A DNA stretch of 64,000 bases. It comes from Conus ventricosus (Eukaryota > Mollusca > Gastropoda > Neogastropoda > Conidae). The notes under the pieces were generated by a model. That model made no database searches and was not told the origin of the DNA. It worked only from the letters and a program-made list of their open reading frames with translations. Positions 1 to 58,081 of the stretch are shown in pieces. How positions within the stretch are numbered: the first letter of the stretch is position 1; every line of letters begins with the position of its first letter. Location: contig CM031628.1 in NCBI GenBank assembly GCA_018398815.1, positions 8,370,474-8,434,473 on the forward strand, written 5' to 3'. The position numbers and the translations under genes were made by a program.

Positions 1-1216
1 TGTACCTGGACTTTCGTAAAGCCTTCGATTCGGTCCCACATGCCAGACTACTTAGTAAACTCAAATCGTATGGTATACTGGGAAAAGTTTTAGATTGGAT
101 TGAAGACTTCTTAAGAGATAGAGTTCAGAATGTTAGAGTTGGATTCTTCTGTTTCTAGTAATGCTAATGTCATTAGTGGAATCCCCAAGGCAGCATACTG
201 GGACCTATATTATTTACTATATTTATAAATGACTTACCAGATGGGTTAAAAAGCACATGCAAGATTTTTGCTGATGATACTAAGTTGTACAGTTCACCAT
301 CCAAACACCTTACAATGCAAAATGACATTGAGCTACTCATAAATTGGTCTAACTCATGGAATTTGTACTTCAATGCATCCAAATGCAAAGTATTACATAT
401 CGGCAAAAGAAACCCTAAATTAAACTACAGTATGAAAGTTGGGGATCAAGAAGTTCAAATAACGTGCTGTGAAGAGGAAAAAGACTTGGGAGTAACATTC
501 GATGAAGACTTACTCTTTGACAGACACATTGCACAGACCGTCAAGAAAGCCGTGCAGATGATTGGTATTATTAAGAGAACTTTTACATACTTGGACAGAG
601 ATACCTTTCTTAGACTATACAAGGCAATGGTGAGATCGATTCTTGAATATGGCAATGTGATATGGTCTCCAAGACTAAAAAGGCAGTCAATAGAAATAGA
701 AAAGGTGCAGAGAAGAGCAACTAAGTTAATACCGGACATTGCTGATTATCCATATGAAGACAGATTAAGGTACCTAAGGTTACCATCCCTCAAAGCTAGA
801 AGGATAAGAGGAGATCTAATCCAAACTTATAAAATTTTCAATAATCTAGATGATATTGATCAAGCATGTTTTTTTGAACCTGCACTAACTAACATAACCC
901 GTAACAGTTGTGACAAAGTACAAATACAGCAAGTTAATACTAATATAAGGAAACATTTCTTCAGCCAGAGGATAGCACCAATTTGGAATAAACTAACTCC
1001 GAACATCAAACGTGCACGGATATTAACTCTTTTAAAAATCTTATCGATAAGCATGAAATAATAACAGACATCATGTTCGACTTTGATGGTCGAAAATAAA
1101 AACTGGGCTCGCTGTCGACCTGACCAATGACAGAGCATATAAAGAAGGGGCATATAAAGCCGTGAGGCTATGATGAAACAATCATCGCCCCTAAATCTGA
1201 ACCTGAACCTGAAATA
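1..1216 (+). mobile_element. Non-LTR retrotransposon (Jockey/CR1-like) reverse transcriptase fragment, broken
   Basis: The reverse transcriptase enters at the left edge (YLDFRKAFDSVPHARLLSKL from base 3) and continues to about 1062. The catalytic box FADD is at 267-278. A typical LINE C-terminal part follows, with the motifs KCKVLHIG, KDLGVTFDEDL, RSILEYGNVIWSP and EIEKVQRRATKL. The frame is broken by an in-frame TAG at 156-158 with a shift around it, and by a missing base in the GIPQGS codons near 183-190. The 3' UTR ends in a short CCTGAA tandem tail (about 1197-1216), as seen for several non-LTR clades. The 5' part is outside the window. It is non-functional as written. Clade assignment is an inference. 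Confidence 0.88.
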
Positions 1217-1331
1217 AGGAATTTATAATAATGAATATTACTGTGGTAACCATGGCGATGACGTCATTATTATGGTTGTTAGATATCAACTTTATAGAAC
1301 TGCATTTGTTTGCATCAAGTGATGCCTTGGG

Positions 1332-1613
1332 GGCCGGAATAGCTCAGTTGGTAGAGCATCGGACCCATAATCTTTGGGTTGCAGGTTCGCATCTCTGCCA
1401 GGCCGTTTAGGTACAGGGGAATTTTTCCTCGGAGTTCACATTGGTTCTGACTCCATTCCCCATACTGTCCTTTGAATGAGATTATAAACCGAGGTTCCGT
1501 GTGTGAACGCACGCGCAACATCTTGCACGCACGTAAAATCCCATCACCAACTTTCAGAAGAGAAGGCCAGTTTGGCCGTTGGTATGGATGACATGTTACA
1601 CATAGCATGCACC
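1332..1613 (+). mobile_element. tRNA-derived SINE (family A)
   Basis: The head is tRNA-like: GGCCGGAATAGCTCAGTTGG at 1332 (box A AGCTCAGTTGG) and box B GGTTCGCATCTC, with an anticodon-loop-like CCCATAA. The body after the tRNA head (from the ACAGGGGAATTTTTCC motif to TTGGCCGTTGGTATGGATGA) is shared with the minus-strand copy at 13520-14038, so both belong to one SINE family. This copy appears 3'-truncated relative to the other. It is not a functional tRNA gene. Confidence 0.8.
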
Positions 1614-1994
1614 TTCCCCGAAGTTGGAGTATGGCTGCCTTAATGGCGGGATTTTAAAAAAAACGGCCATACACACGCAAGTGTCAGAATAACCAACTTG
1701 ATGATTGTGGACACTCTATGGAAAGAGAAGAAGAGTGAAGAGGCAAGGTTTCCGTCTAACAGGCTTGAGGCCCTTCAGGACATGGCGTCCCAGAACGAAG
1801 TCTGCAGTGTTGGTGACAGAATGTCTGGTCGTTGGCAGGAGTCTTTGGCTTGGTTCTGGATGGGGCTGTCCTGTCTTCTTCTTGTGTTTGTTCCAGACAG
1901 GAGTTCAGCTGTTTGTTTGCTAATTTGTCTCAAAGAGATGGAACCTAATGATCAGTAGTAAGTACCAGCATCAAAGAGCGAGCTTACATCGCCT

Positions 1995-2090
1995 TTGTGC
2001 GCCCCCGTCTCAGGGGCATCACTTGACATCGACCAGGTGGAGGCAGTGCAGAGAAAAGCAGCGCGTTTTGTCCTGCAGCCATACTACCTG
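1995..2090 (+). mobile_element. Possible LINE reverse-transcriptase C-terminal relic
   Basis: The frame reads DIDQVEAVQRKAARFV, resembling the ExVQRxAxRFV motif found in the C-terminal part of Jockey/CR1 reverse transcriptases; the LINE at 1-1216 has the related EIEKVQRRATKL. Nothing else of the element is recognisable around it. Confidence 0.45.
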
Positions 2091-2370
2091 GCGGGGGCCC
2101 TGAAGCAGCGAGGCACCGGGCCAGAAGCGGGGCTGACGATCAGGATCGATCTGTGTGAGGTGAATGGTGACTGTGGCTTTTACTCCAGCTTGATCGAGGT
2201 GGAATACCGACACGATAATCAATTGGTGACGTCATCATGAAACCTATCGCCCATTTTACTCTGTACTTGCTGAGATCTTGTCTGACCAAGGCCCTGAATG
2301 GACCCCTCTGTCCAGTGCAAACACAGGACTGATGAGTGCAGCATTAACCTCACCATGTCCCACCGGACCC

Positions 2371-2541
2371 TCACCAGGCCGTCGGCAAAGCAGAGGCAGC
2401 AGTCAAAATGGCCAAACACCTGATATGCAGGTGTGTTAAGAACAACAGCAACGACTCCACCAGGTCAGTGGCAAGGCGGAGGCAGCAGTCACGATGGCCA
2501 AACACCTGATATGCAGGTGCGTTGAGAACTACAGCCACCAG
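2371..2541. repeat. Direct duplication, ~86 bp, two copies
   Basis: Copies starting near 2371 and 2457 share the core GGCCAAACACCTGATATGCA with scattered differences. No coding content was recognised. Confidence 0.7.
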
Positions 2542-4153
2542 TAGGATGCACTGCTGGAGCTTCGCGGCACTCCCAGTCGAGACATAGGCCTAAGTCTAAC
2601 ACAGGTGGTGCTCCGGCGATTGATGAGAAACAGACTGCTTGCATGCACACACACACACACCACACACACAAAAAGAAAGCCGGCACTAAGCGGTCGTGGA
2701 AGGCCGAGCGGATCACGGCATCATCAGCAGAAAACCCGAGAGGCAGTCTCATGACAAGCGTGCGGCAGACCTTGTGTCTATGTGCGTAGGCCACCAGTCT
2801 CCCACCAGCAGATATTCCTGGCCAGCAGTGGAAGAATGAGGAGCATGGAGGATGAACGTTTGAACACAACTGAAACTAACAATGGAGGTGTTTAACGTTT
2901 GTACACAACTGGAAGTAAAATGGAGGTCTGTATCCGAGAGATTGCGTACACAGTCCACCAAACCAGCGACTCGACTGCAACCCAGCGAGACCAATCACCT
3001 CCTGACCCCTCCCCCAACCCCTCCCCAGCCAGCCATTTCCCAACACATTCCCCAAGGTGCCAGTCCTGCCTCCATTGTCCTCGGAGTCCTCAGCAAAGCT
3101 GTCCATAGAGACCACTGGCTGTGAGTGGAACCAGAGCCATCCGCTGACTGCGGCGCCCACTGTGACACTACCATCACACAGTGGAATAAAGTCAAGGGCG
3201 ATGATTTACATCTTTTTTTTCCCTACAGATTGACACTCTCATTTTCATTGCGTGCGTGTCCGTGGCTCTGTGGTCCAACCCGTAGTCTTGGTTTTCATGT
3301 GTTTCATCTGCTTGCGCAGTGTGCTGCTGCTCCTTCAAGTCTTCACTTAACTTAAAAAAAAAAAAATTCTTTTTCTTTTTCAGTCTTCTGGATTTTTGCG
3401 CCATCTCATGGCAAGGATTTTGTTCCACAAACTGACCGGAATTCAGTTCCGATAGGAAACCAAAAAAAAAAAACTTCACGGGAACAAAAAATACCTGACC
3501 CAGTGAGAATTTTAAAAAATCAGCCTGTTCTTAGTGGTTTTATCAGCAGACTTGTACTTCTCGCTTTTCGCCCGAAGGTCCAGCTTATCCCAACACGCCC
3601 TGGCACAGAACTGGGAAAAACAACAACGAACCAAACACCACCACCATCACCATAAGATGGGAAAGTGGAGAACGCACACCTACCCACTGTGGCCAACATG
3701 AGTAGTAATTGGCTTTGGGCTCGGTGCATGGAAGCCTGGACTTGGAGTCATGCACGGGTGACGGCTGACACAGCTGTTTCCGACAGCTCGTCCCAGCCTC
3801 TGATGGTGGTGGAAAGAAAGGAGTCCTGTCGGCGTTTCACTTGGTATTGGATCTGTTGGAAACTGATGGGGATGGCTTCCTCGCTGCCCAGTTAGAGCAA
3901 TGGTGATGTTAGACTTGCTCACTGCTGCCTGGTCATTGATGATCTTGCAAACCATAGCCAACATTGACACCTTTCTTTGGAGAGAGGGCCGCTGCTGTTT
4001 TTCCAACTATGCCGCCACACTTGACTTCTGGTAGCACCTAACCACAAATTGTGCATCTTTTCTTTGATGTGACTCAAATTATGGGGTGGACAAGCGTTTT
4101 GCTTGCGACCTCCTTTGAACGGGCTGTGCTGATCTTTGGACTGCACCAGTCTT
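2542..4153. other. No recognised gene
   Basis: There is a short CA run near 2646-2668, a ~40-bp imperfect duplication near 2850-2925 (ATGGAGG...ACACAACTG), and A/T runs near 3350-3475. No conserved reading frame was seen on either strand. Confidence 0.5.
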
Positions 4154-4607
4154 CCTTCGCCGGACGGTGCTTTTGACAAGACACGGAAGACGGTGTGGGT
4201 CCATGTGGACCCATGTCCGCGGAGGGGTAAACACAGTTTTCCCTCTTTGCGAGCCATGGGTCCACACGGACCCACACCGTCACCTTCGCCGGACGGTGCT
4301 TTTGACTATACACGGAAGACGGTGTGGGTCCATGTGGACCCATGTCCGCGGAGGGGTAAACACAGTTTTCCCTCTTTGCGAGCCATGGGTCCACACGGAC
4401 CCACACCGTCATCAATGACTATATAAAATGTCACCTTTAATTACCTTTTGAAATTTTGACCTATATTTTCGAAATTTTAGGACAAGGAGAGAATTTGTGT
4501 GTTTGGAGCATATCTAAAATTTCATTGAAAAATATCTATAAATATACGAGATATTGGCATTTAAAGACCCTTCTGGGTCCACATGGACCCACACCGTCCG
4601 GCGAAGG
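4154..4607. mobile_element. Small non-autonomous TIR element (MITE), possibly piggyBac-type
   Basis: The ends are perfect inverted repeats: CCTTCGCCGGACGGTG at 4154 and its complement ending at 4607. The right end abuts TTAA (4608-4611), which with CCTT resembles piggyBac termini, but the left flank does not keep TTAA. Inside, a ~131-bp segment is tandemly duplicated (about 4154-4284 and 4285-4415). Each copy carries palindromic GGGTCCATGTGGACCC-like blocks. There is no coding capacity. Confidence 0.65.
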
Positions 4608-5154
4608 TTAAATTAAACCACACCACTGAAAGCTGAGGGTCTTATAGGCTTTAGAGCTTATGGTGTTCATGTGTTTGTCCTAGCCGAGATCTGGAGTGAT
4701 GGTCACACCGACACTTGGCAGGCGTCATTTTCCAAGGTTTAGCTGTGGAGCTGGTACTTGTGTTCGATCTTTCTAGTGACAAGGAGCGTGGAACATTTTC
4801 CAGAGGGAACGCCATGTCTTCCCCATCTTCAGGGCGCTGGAGCCAGGTCCAGCTGGTGCTGGTCGTGATGGCGATTTGTGGCGGCGAGCCGACAGACAGC
4901 AGCGTCATCAGCAAACAGACGTACTGGTGAAGAGATCTTTTTGGGGTAGATCGTTTTTATACACATCAGGAAATGCACTGTCCTAGAACTGATCCCTATG
5001 GAACTCGTGAGTGCACGCTGGTTAGATCAGACCTTGTGCCTTTGACCAGTACTGTCTACAGTCTGTCGCATAGAAATGCTCTCTTCCACCTTTTGACTAG
5101 GCAGGTGATATGAGGTGCTTCTCCCTGATCTCAAATTGCCAGTGTACATAATAT

Positions 5155-5921
5155 TTTCTTTCCTTCTATTTTTTCGTTTTTGCTGCCCATCTTCTGTGCC
5201 ATCTCAGTGGCACTGCAGCCACACCACTCCTTCCAGGCCCCTGTCCACAACCACAGCTTGGTCCGTCGTGCTACAGCCCCGACAATCCACAGCCAGTCGG
5301 CATCAAGTCGTCAAGAGGCAACCCACCAGAGGAGACACTAAACTGCTGCCGAGACGCTTAAGTGGTGTTCAGTGGTGCTTGTTCGGATCCAACATATGCA
5401 GGACACCACACATTAAGCCCCCTACTGACAATTGCTTAGTTGCATAGCCAGCGCGAGTGAGCTTTCCTTTTGGAAGGCGTCACCACGTCCGCCCAACGAC
5501 AGTCCCTGTGAACTTGCCGACACCGTTCACCCCAACGGAACCAAACCAAGGGCATCGATAGGAAGTGGTAATCAACACTGAGGTCACAATAAGAGCAGGG
5601 CATGAAGGGCCACAAAATTCCAGACTTTTTTTTATGTTGATCGATGATGGTGAGGGTGATAAAGATGATGCTACGGATTTCCATTCAGTTCTGGGACTGT
5701 ATTACGAAGCTGTGCTCTATGCTTACTTTCATAATATACCCTGGCCTCAACCAGGCCCGATAGATGCAGACACCTGCAGTGTTAGTCAGGAAATTTGAAC
5801 GGCATTCTTAGAAACGGACCCATTAAGTGGATGAAACTCAACTGTGTTATCCCAGTCTTCCTAGCTTAGCCCATAGCAAACTTCACGCTGGGTGGGAGCT
5901 GGTCGGGGTAGACGAATCCCA
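5155..5921 (-). mobile_element. Composite SINE-like repeat (family B), antisense, 5'-truncated
   Basis: The reverse complement aligns along its length to the plus-strand element at 49148-49935. Shared landmarks include the stretch starting GTTTCATCCA, ATGGAAATCTG followed by the GATGAT block, a GGGCCACAGAATTC-like segment, and the GACGACTTGA segment near the 3' end. It lacks the tRNA-like head of the other copy and ends in a T-rich stretch (an A-rich tail on the minus strand). Confidence 0.75.
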
Positions 5922-6369
5922 CAAATATAATATAAGCACATTTATTCCTCCTTCACAGCTGACTTTTCCCTCTCTCTCCCATTCTCCGTCATCAAATCTG
6001 AATTAAGTTTTATATCCTGAAATTGATGGATATTGTACGTTTCCTTTTGGAAGAAACATATGGAAGAGAATCTTTCCCGTACCTTAGTCATGTACATGTT
6101 ATTTCGGAATACACAACTTGGGTGCATTGGAAGGAATGGATGGACTGTCAAACGTATTCATGAACAATATAGACGTTTCATTGGCGCTCCTAGGAGACTG
6201 TAATGTGAGAGCGAAGTCGTTTTTATCAATGTTTTATTAAGTTCTACTTACGCTTTTAGGTACGATTATGCTTGAATTCGTAACTATTCAAAAGTTGGTC
6301 GCGGGCTAGACTTGTTGCCCTCAAACATGTGTCGGTTATGGGGCTTGAAAGAAAATCCAAGCCATCAGA
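5922..6369. other. No recognised gene
   Basis: This is AT-rich sequence without recognisable coding or repeat structure. Confidence 0.5.
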
Positions 6370-6530
6370 GGGAGATATATAGAGAGAGATTGAGACAGAC
6401 AGGAGGGACAGAGACAGAGGGAGGGAGACAAGAAGGGAGAGAGAAAGAGAGAGGGATAGGTGGATGGAGAGAGAGAGAGAGAGAGAGAGGGAGGGAGGAA
6501 GACAGGAAGAGAGAGTAGGGGAGGATTGGT

Positions 6531-6583
<53 letters not shown>

Positions 6584-6616
6584 CAGACAGAAAGACAGAA
6601 GGGGGGGGGGGGAGAG

Positions 6617-6656
<40 letters not shown>

Positions 6657-6665
6657 AGAGAGGAG
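6370..6665 (+). repeat. Homopurine (GA)n tract with poly-G
   Basis: About 300 bases are almost entirely A and G on the plus strand, mostly GAGAGA blocks with a run of G near 6601-6612. The long reading frames on both strands here (GREREREG- or SLSLSL-type) are composition artefacts. Confidence 0.9.
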
Positions 6666-7475
6666 TGGGGCGGATAGGTGGATGGAAAGAGAGAAAGAGT
6701 GCTGCTCTCACCCTGTCACAGAAACATGGAAGAGTGCCCAGAACAAGGCTGACATGACCAGTTGTCATGTTCAGGTCTGTGAACGTGTGAGTGTGTCTGT
6801 GAAACCACTTCCTCTCAGCATGGTCCTGCTCATGACCACCAGAGTACAGCACCCTCACCATTGACACTGTGGTCCACAGGTTGCCTAGCGCCTCGCCTTT
6901 CCTTGCTTGCCATGCTGGGCAGATGCTAAGGCCCCCTTGGAGGACTCTAGTGTTGAAAATGGCACCTGTAAGATCCCTACACTCACAGCTGTACTGTATG
7001 CTTACAGCAGTCCCACAATGAGCATTTTGCCTTTATTTGTAGCACTTTTGTCAATTAATCACAAATATGTGTACTGTAATTAACGCACAGAGAACAGAAT
7101 CTACCCTGAAGATTGTTTAAAAGGTAAATGTGATTTCTCTAATAAGAACACAGTACTGTGCCTTCCCCTACCAGATGAGTGAATGCATACCATAGTATTT
7201 CTGCTTTGCATGCGTTCAACGAGAACCCAGTCAGTGCCTTTGTCCACACTGTCCCTAGTCACTATCAGACAGAAAGCGAGAGGGATGGAGCACATGCCGC
7301 AAAGAACAGTAAACAGCATCTTCCTGTCTGTGGGGAATTTTACAGAAGGCCCATGCTAGCTAGAGCTCTGAATGTGATGGACAACACGTGCCATGTGTCA
7401 AAGAACGAGCAGGCGACATCCGCAAGGGAGTGTGCACTGCTGTCAGCTGACGGTCAGCTGTTAGCGAAAGGGGCC
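6666..7475. other. No recognised gene
   Basis: No conserved reading frame, RNA gene or repeat family was recognised. Confidence 0.5.
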
Positions 7476-7795
7476 CGCCCACAGACACCTACCCCTTCAT
7501 CTGTTGCCTTCTCTACCCACAGACACCTACCCCTTCATCTGTTGCCTTCTCTACCCACAGACACCTACCCGTTCATCTGTTGCCTTCTCTACCCACAGAC
7601 ACCTACCCCTTCATCTGTTGCCTTCTCTACCCTGACTTTGTGATACCCCGCAGTCAACTGGGCCCTTAAGATACCCACTCCATCAGTTAGTGAAAGGGGC
7701 CCGCCCACAGACACCTACCCCTTCATCTGTTGCCTTCTCTACCCTGACTTTGATACCCCGCAGTCAACTGGGCCCTTAAGATACCCACTCCATCA
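7476..7795. repeat. 38-bp tandem repeat and ~200-bp duplication
   Basis: The unit CCCACAGACACCTACCCCTT plus CATCTGTTGCCTTCTCTA occurs four times in tandem at about 7479-7635 and once more near 7703-7745. The last copy lies in a larger duplication that includes the GGGCCCGCC and CAACTGGGCCCTTAAGATAC blocks. Confidence 0.85.
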
Positions 7796-8893
7796 GTGCT
7801 GCTCAGGGAAAGTTTGAGCAACACTCCCTCAGAGACGCACGAAGTGTGGAGCAGGCTCTGGTGTAGTTGTGGTCCATCTGAATGAAGTCCTCAATGTCTG
7901 TTCCATCAGGAGAGGCTTCATCAGAGACACATCACCGAAGATGAACTGGTCCTCGTGGCTAACAGTACAGAGGCTTCAACAGGTTGTGGGTTGTAAAGAG
8001 GGAGCCAGAGTGAGCAGTGTGTGCATGATACCATTCCAGGGGCACGGGGATGAGACAACACACACAGTCACACTTTTCACCACCGACAACACTGCACTCT
8101 TTTTTTCTGCTGTTTTGTTCTGTTATGACTCAAGTTTATTCACGTTTTTCTGAAAACAGCCACAACATCATTTTCATCGTTATGAGCCGCCCGCCCGTGT
8201 GACCCACAGAGCGGCAGAAACCGACCAACCAGACAAGATCCAATGAAAACACACACAAAATGCACCAAACAACATGCAAAGTAGTCGCTGCTTGATTGTT
8301 CCCCGCAACACGGCCAGGTCTTCACCGTGTTCTGCACGGAGGACCCCAGGCAGCAAAATCTATGGACAGGCAGGTGACCCGCCTTCACTTCTGATTTAGT
8401 GACTGCTCTGTATCAGTGTTATCTTTAAAAAAAAATATATATATGTAAAAGAGAAGAAAAGTGGGGCCAAGTTTTGTCCTTGACAATGACTACATGAAGC
8501 GTGCCTTCTCATTCCCACATCCTCCTAGCTAGCTCGCTCTCTAATGGGGGAGTAGGGGGGGGGGGGGGGGTCGGTTGGGCAGTGGGAGGGTGGGATGGGG
8601 GTGGGGGGAGGAGGGTCTCACTCATTCCAATCAACTGTACAGAAAATGTGCATGCCACTGTTAATGTAGAGCTGAGTATACGTCATGCCAAGGACAGACC
8701 TACAGTGTGGGTAGGTGGGGTGGGTGTGTGAGGAGTGAGGGGTGAGGTGGGAGATGTAGCGATGTGCGTGGACCAAGTCTACTTCATGCCCAGGACAGAC
8801 CTACAGGTGGAAGTGAGTGTGTGTGGGGGGCGAGGTGGGGTTTGGAAAGTGTATGGACTAAGAGTTAGGCCTGTGTAGAAACCACTCTGCCTC

Positions 8894-8894
<1 letters not shown>
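7796..8894. other. No recognised gene; possible distal 3' UTR of PP2A-A
   Basis: Contains G-rich tracts near 8548-8610 and 8705-8840. A minus-strand AATAAA (TTTATT on the plus strand) lies near 8130 and could end a long 3' UTR of the PP2A gene; this is only a possibility. Confidence 0.35.
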
Positions 8895-8941
<47 letters not shown>

Positions 8942-8982
8942 CGCGCGCGTGCGTGCGCTGTGTGTGCGTGTGCGCGCAGACC
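8895..8982 (+). repeat. (TG)n microsatellite
   Basis: An uninterrupted TG run at about 8897-8936 is followed by GC/TG-rich imperfect continuation. Cysteine-valine reading frames here are artefacts. Confidence 0.95.
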
Positions 8983-9235
8983 AATTGTATGCATGTGTCT
9001 GCCTGTGTGTATATGCGGATGCAGGGTGTGCCTGTACTGTAGAGGACTGCCACATGACCAAGAGACCAAGCGGGGTGTGTGCGTGTGGAGGCAGCCAGAG
9101 GAGAGGTATGGGAGCCCCGTCACCAACTGGCCCACAGCATCACGGCCACCGACAGGGGTCCAGGTGTGACAGCGTGTGCAGGCAAGGCAGCAGATAGAGC
9201 GCTGTGGAGACTGAGTGTCTAGCTGGCCATGTGTG

Positions 9236-9465
9236 CCATGTAGGTATGTATGTGAGCAAACTACCTGTACTTCCTGAGCAAACTACCTGTATGTATGTGA
9301 ACAAACTACCTGTATGTATGTGAGTGCACTACCTGCCTGTCTGTGAGCAAACTACATTTATGTACGTGAGTGCATGACCTGTAAGTCTGTGAGCATACCA
9401 CCTGTATGTATGTGAATGCACTACCTATATATGTCTGTGAGCAAACTACCTGTATGTATGTACCG
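9236..9465. repeat. Degenerate GTATGTATGTGAGCAAACTACCT tandem repeat
   Basis: About eight imperfect units built from a GTATGTATGTGA core plus GCAAACTACCT, of roughly 25-30 bp each. Confidence 0.8.
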
Positions 9466-10712
9466 GGATGGAGCGAAGTCAGGTGTGCATGTGCAGACTA
9501 TCAGCATACTGGAACAGAAGACTCGGAGGCAATCAGGTCATTCAAACTTACCCATGTCAAAGACGTCGATCACTATGCCCTACAAAAGTGAACAGAATCA
9601 ACATTCTACTACTCCGTCTCTCTGTCTCCTTTACAAACAGGAGTCTGTGAGTAAGTATTCTTTTCACTCTATTCATGGGATAAAAAAAGAAACAGCAAAA
9701 TTCTGTTTCTTTTTATAAAAAGAAAAAAAAGGGAAAGACTGACACAACAGCTAACAGTGAAGCAGACTTTTTTAAAGATGGAAAATCAAAAAGAAAAAAA
9801 GATAGAAAGAAGGATGATATCAAATAAGAACTATGTTCCTTTTTAAAATGAAACCCATTCTGGGTTGGTCAAAGACACAGTGTCCAGTGGCCACAGGTGG
9901 TCAGAATGAGAGAGTCGGCTGGCAGAGAGAAGACAGACAGAGACAGACTGAAAACCTCTCGCTGTGAACTGGAAGGGTGAAGGGCAGACAGTGTCAGAGG
10001 GACAGGGGAGGGAACACTGCAGGAACATGGATTGTCACAGGGTGGGAGGGCAGGGGAAAACCAAATACTTCTCTGAGTGGAAAAGTAAGAGAATCTTACA
10101 GTGAGGCTATATGATGAAACACTGATAGTGCAAGGACAAAGGGAAGGGGGAAAAGAAAAAGAAAAAAAATAGGGGGCATGGGGGAAGAACTGCATGTCAG
10201 TCTTTAAAAAAAAAAAGATTTACAAATCTCAAAATCAGAAACCATTTCAAGCAACTAACATTTCAATAATCATCGTCCGTTGAGTTCATTACCCATAAAT
10301 AATTCACAAACAGGCAGAAAAAAGGTGAGAAAGAGTAACAAAAAAACAATGTTAACATAACAACAGAAAAAATCCAGAAAAGTATACTACAGAAGGTTCC
10401 TCAAAGGAAAGCAGATGTGACAGAGACAGAGAGAGAGAGAGAGAGAGGGAGAGACAAGAGAGAGAGAGACAGAGACAGAGCGAGACAGAAAGCTAGCGTT
10501 GCTGGTCAAAGCATCCGGCCAATCCAGTCCTTGCCCATCAGAACTACTTTGATCACTATCAGTGAGAAGAAAAGTGCTGATCTGGCCCAGTGACTGAGAG
10601 ACCAAGAAACAGTGGATGGGGGGAGAGAGGCTGGGGGGTGGGGGGGGGGGTGGAGGAGAGCTCAGTGAAGTCTCCTCCTCTCCTTGCGGTTGCTGGGCCG
10701 ATGGGATGCACG
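9466..10712. other. Region just 3' of the PP2A-A stop codon; likely includes its 3' UTR
   Basis: This stretch directly follows the stop codon on the minus strand. It is A/G-rich on the plus strand, with a GA tract at about 10425-10495 and A-runs at 9720-9800 and 10158-10215. No conserved frame was seen. Confidence 0.4.
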
Positions 10713-56713
<46,001 letters not shown>

Positions 56714-56854
56714 CTGCACACACCGCAGGTGAAGGTCATACACCACATAGTTACACCTGTCTGTAACATCCTACAGAAATACATTTTAGGAGCCTTCAGT
56801 GAGAGGCCCAGCCAGAATCGATATGAAGTGGGCAATTCACCAGACCACAAGGTC

Positions 56855-57180
56855 TTTACAGGGAACTAGCATTGAAGTAGTAAAGTTTTTCCAAGGAACA
56901 TTGAAGTGGTCAAGTCTTTTCAAGGAACTACTGTTGTTGTGCAAAAGTTTTTCCTGGGACCAGGTATCAATGTGCAAAGGTCTTTCCATGGAACTACTGT
57001 AATGTAGGAAATCTTCACAGAGAATCATTGTTGATGTGGGGAAAGTCTTTACATGGAACCGGTGTGAATGTGGGAAAAACTGTTCAGGAAGGTTTCAGGG
57101 TAGGTTGTGTGGGAAAGTCTTCAAAGGAAGATGTCAGTGCAGGCCATATTAATGTGGGAAAATCTTCACAAGGTGTCAGG
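56855..57180. repeat. Degenerate ~35-40-bp repeat
   Basis: Loosely repeated words such as AAGTCTTTCCATGGAACTAC, GGAAAGTCTT and AATGTGGGAAA. It is heavily diverged. Confidence 0.6.
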
Positions 57181-57719
57181 TTTAACAGTATGATGTATGA
57201 AGTAAGACCCCTTCTGAGATATGGAGGGTGACCAATAAGTAGTGAAACAGAAACTGACCCGTTTCCTTCGACGTTTTTAGAATATGAAGGATGACCAATG
57301 GGACACAAGGTGGAAAGTGCTCTCATCAAGTGTACTAAACTAGCACTGCTTTTTCCTCAGTTGTATGTATACGATACGCTTTGGTTGGCCAACCTCGTCC
57401 AACTATAGGATTAATGTATTGATATTGTTTGTTATTCCTTTTAGTGGTAAATGACCTGCTCTGACATAGTTCCTCATGGTTGGAAGGGCAGTATACAACA
57501 CACTACGCAGACCAAAGTGAAGTGCTGAATGCCATGTACAACACAAGGACAACTCAACCAAGAACATGAACAGCCTCTGTTCACACACTGTGCCCAGTCC
57601 TCTGCTTTCTAACGGCTCAGACGATGTCTGGAGGTCACAGGTCACAACTGGCAGACCATCCTGGAGACATGTGATCAGTGTGTGGGATCTGTTCAGTGTC
57701 CTCTGGTTGTTGTGGCAAC
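57181..57719. other. No recognised gene
   Basis: The N-terminal PP2A exons were looked for here and not found. Confidence 0.45.
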
Positions 57720-57805
57720 TTCAACTTGTAAAACAGACACACAGTCTGCTGATGCTCTGTCTTCTATCAACTTGTAAAACAGACACACAGTCTGCTGATG
57801 CTCTG
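57720..57805. repeat. ~50-bp minisatellite, left block
   Basis: Two units of TCAACTTGTAAAACAGACAC followed by ACAGTCTGCTGATGCTCTGT, separated from the main array (58428 onward) by retroposed DNA. Confidence 0.9.
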
Positions 57806-58063
57806 TATATAAACTCGTGGAGAGCGTGGCAGCAGAGAGTCCTCAGAAGAGAAGCCCCCTTCAAGCAAGTGTTTCGGCCCTTATCTCCTGACACTCTAGG
57901 GGGTTGGGCCACACCCGGTTCATGACTCCGGATGTCCCTCTGCTGCCCCTTTTTTCCCCCCATCTTGGGACGAGCCATGGCTGGGATTCGAACCCATGAC
58001 CCTCTGGACATGCTCATTTTCCACTTAATGACTCGCATTCTAACCACTAAGCCACAGGGACAC
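57806..58063 (-). mobile_element. tRNA-derived SINE (family C)
   Basis: On the minus strand it begins GGTGTCCCTGTGGCTTAGTG (box A TGGCTTAGTGG) with box B GGTTCGAATCCC, then a G-rich body, and ends near CCACGAGTTTATATA. It is a retroposon, not a tRNA gene. The 3' boundary is approximate. Confidence 0.75.
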
Positions 58064-58081
58064 CTGATATTTGTAGGAAAT

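Noticed and set aside
1332..1405. Functional tRNA gene
   Set aside because: The acceptor and anticodon stems are imperfect and the sequence continues into a SINE body shared with 13520-14038.
6256..6867. Serine/leucine-rich 203-residue protein on the minus strand
   Set aside because: It is translated from a (GA)n homopurine tract and has no conserved content.
8897..9197. Cysteine-rich small secreted protein candidate (MCVCVCV...)
   Set aside because: It comes from a (TG)n microsatellite.
57980..58063. Functional tRNA gene on the minus strand
   Set aside because: It has box A and box B but an extended, non-cloverleaf middle and a SINE body downstream.
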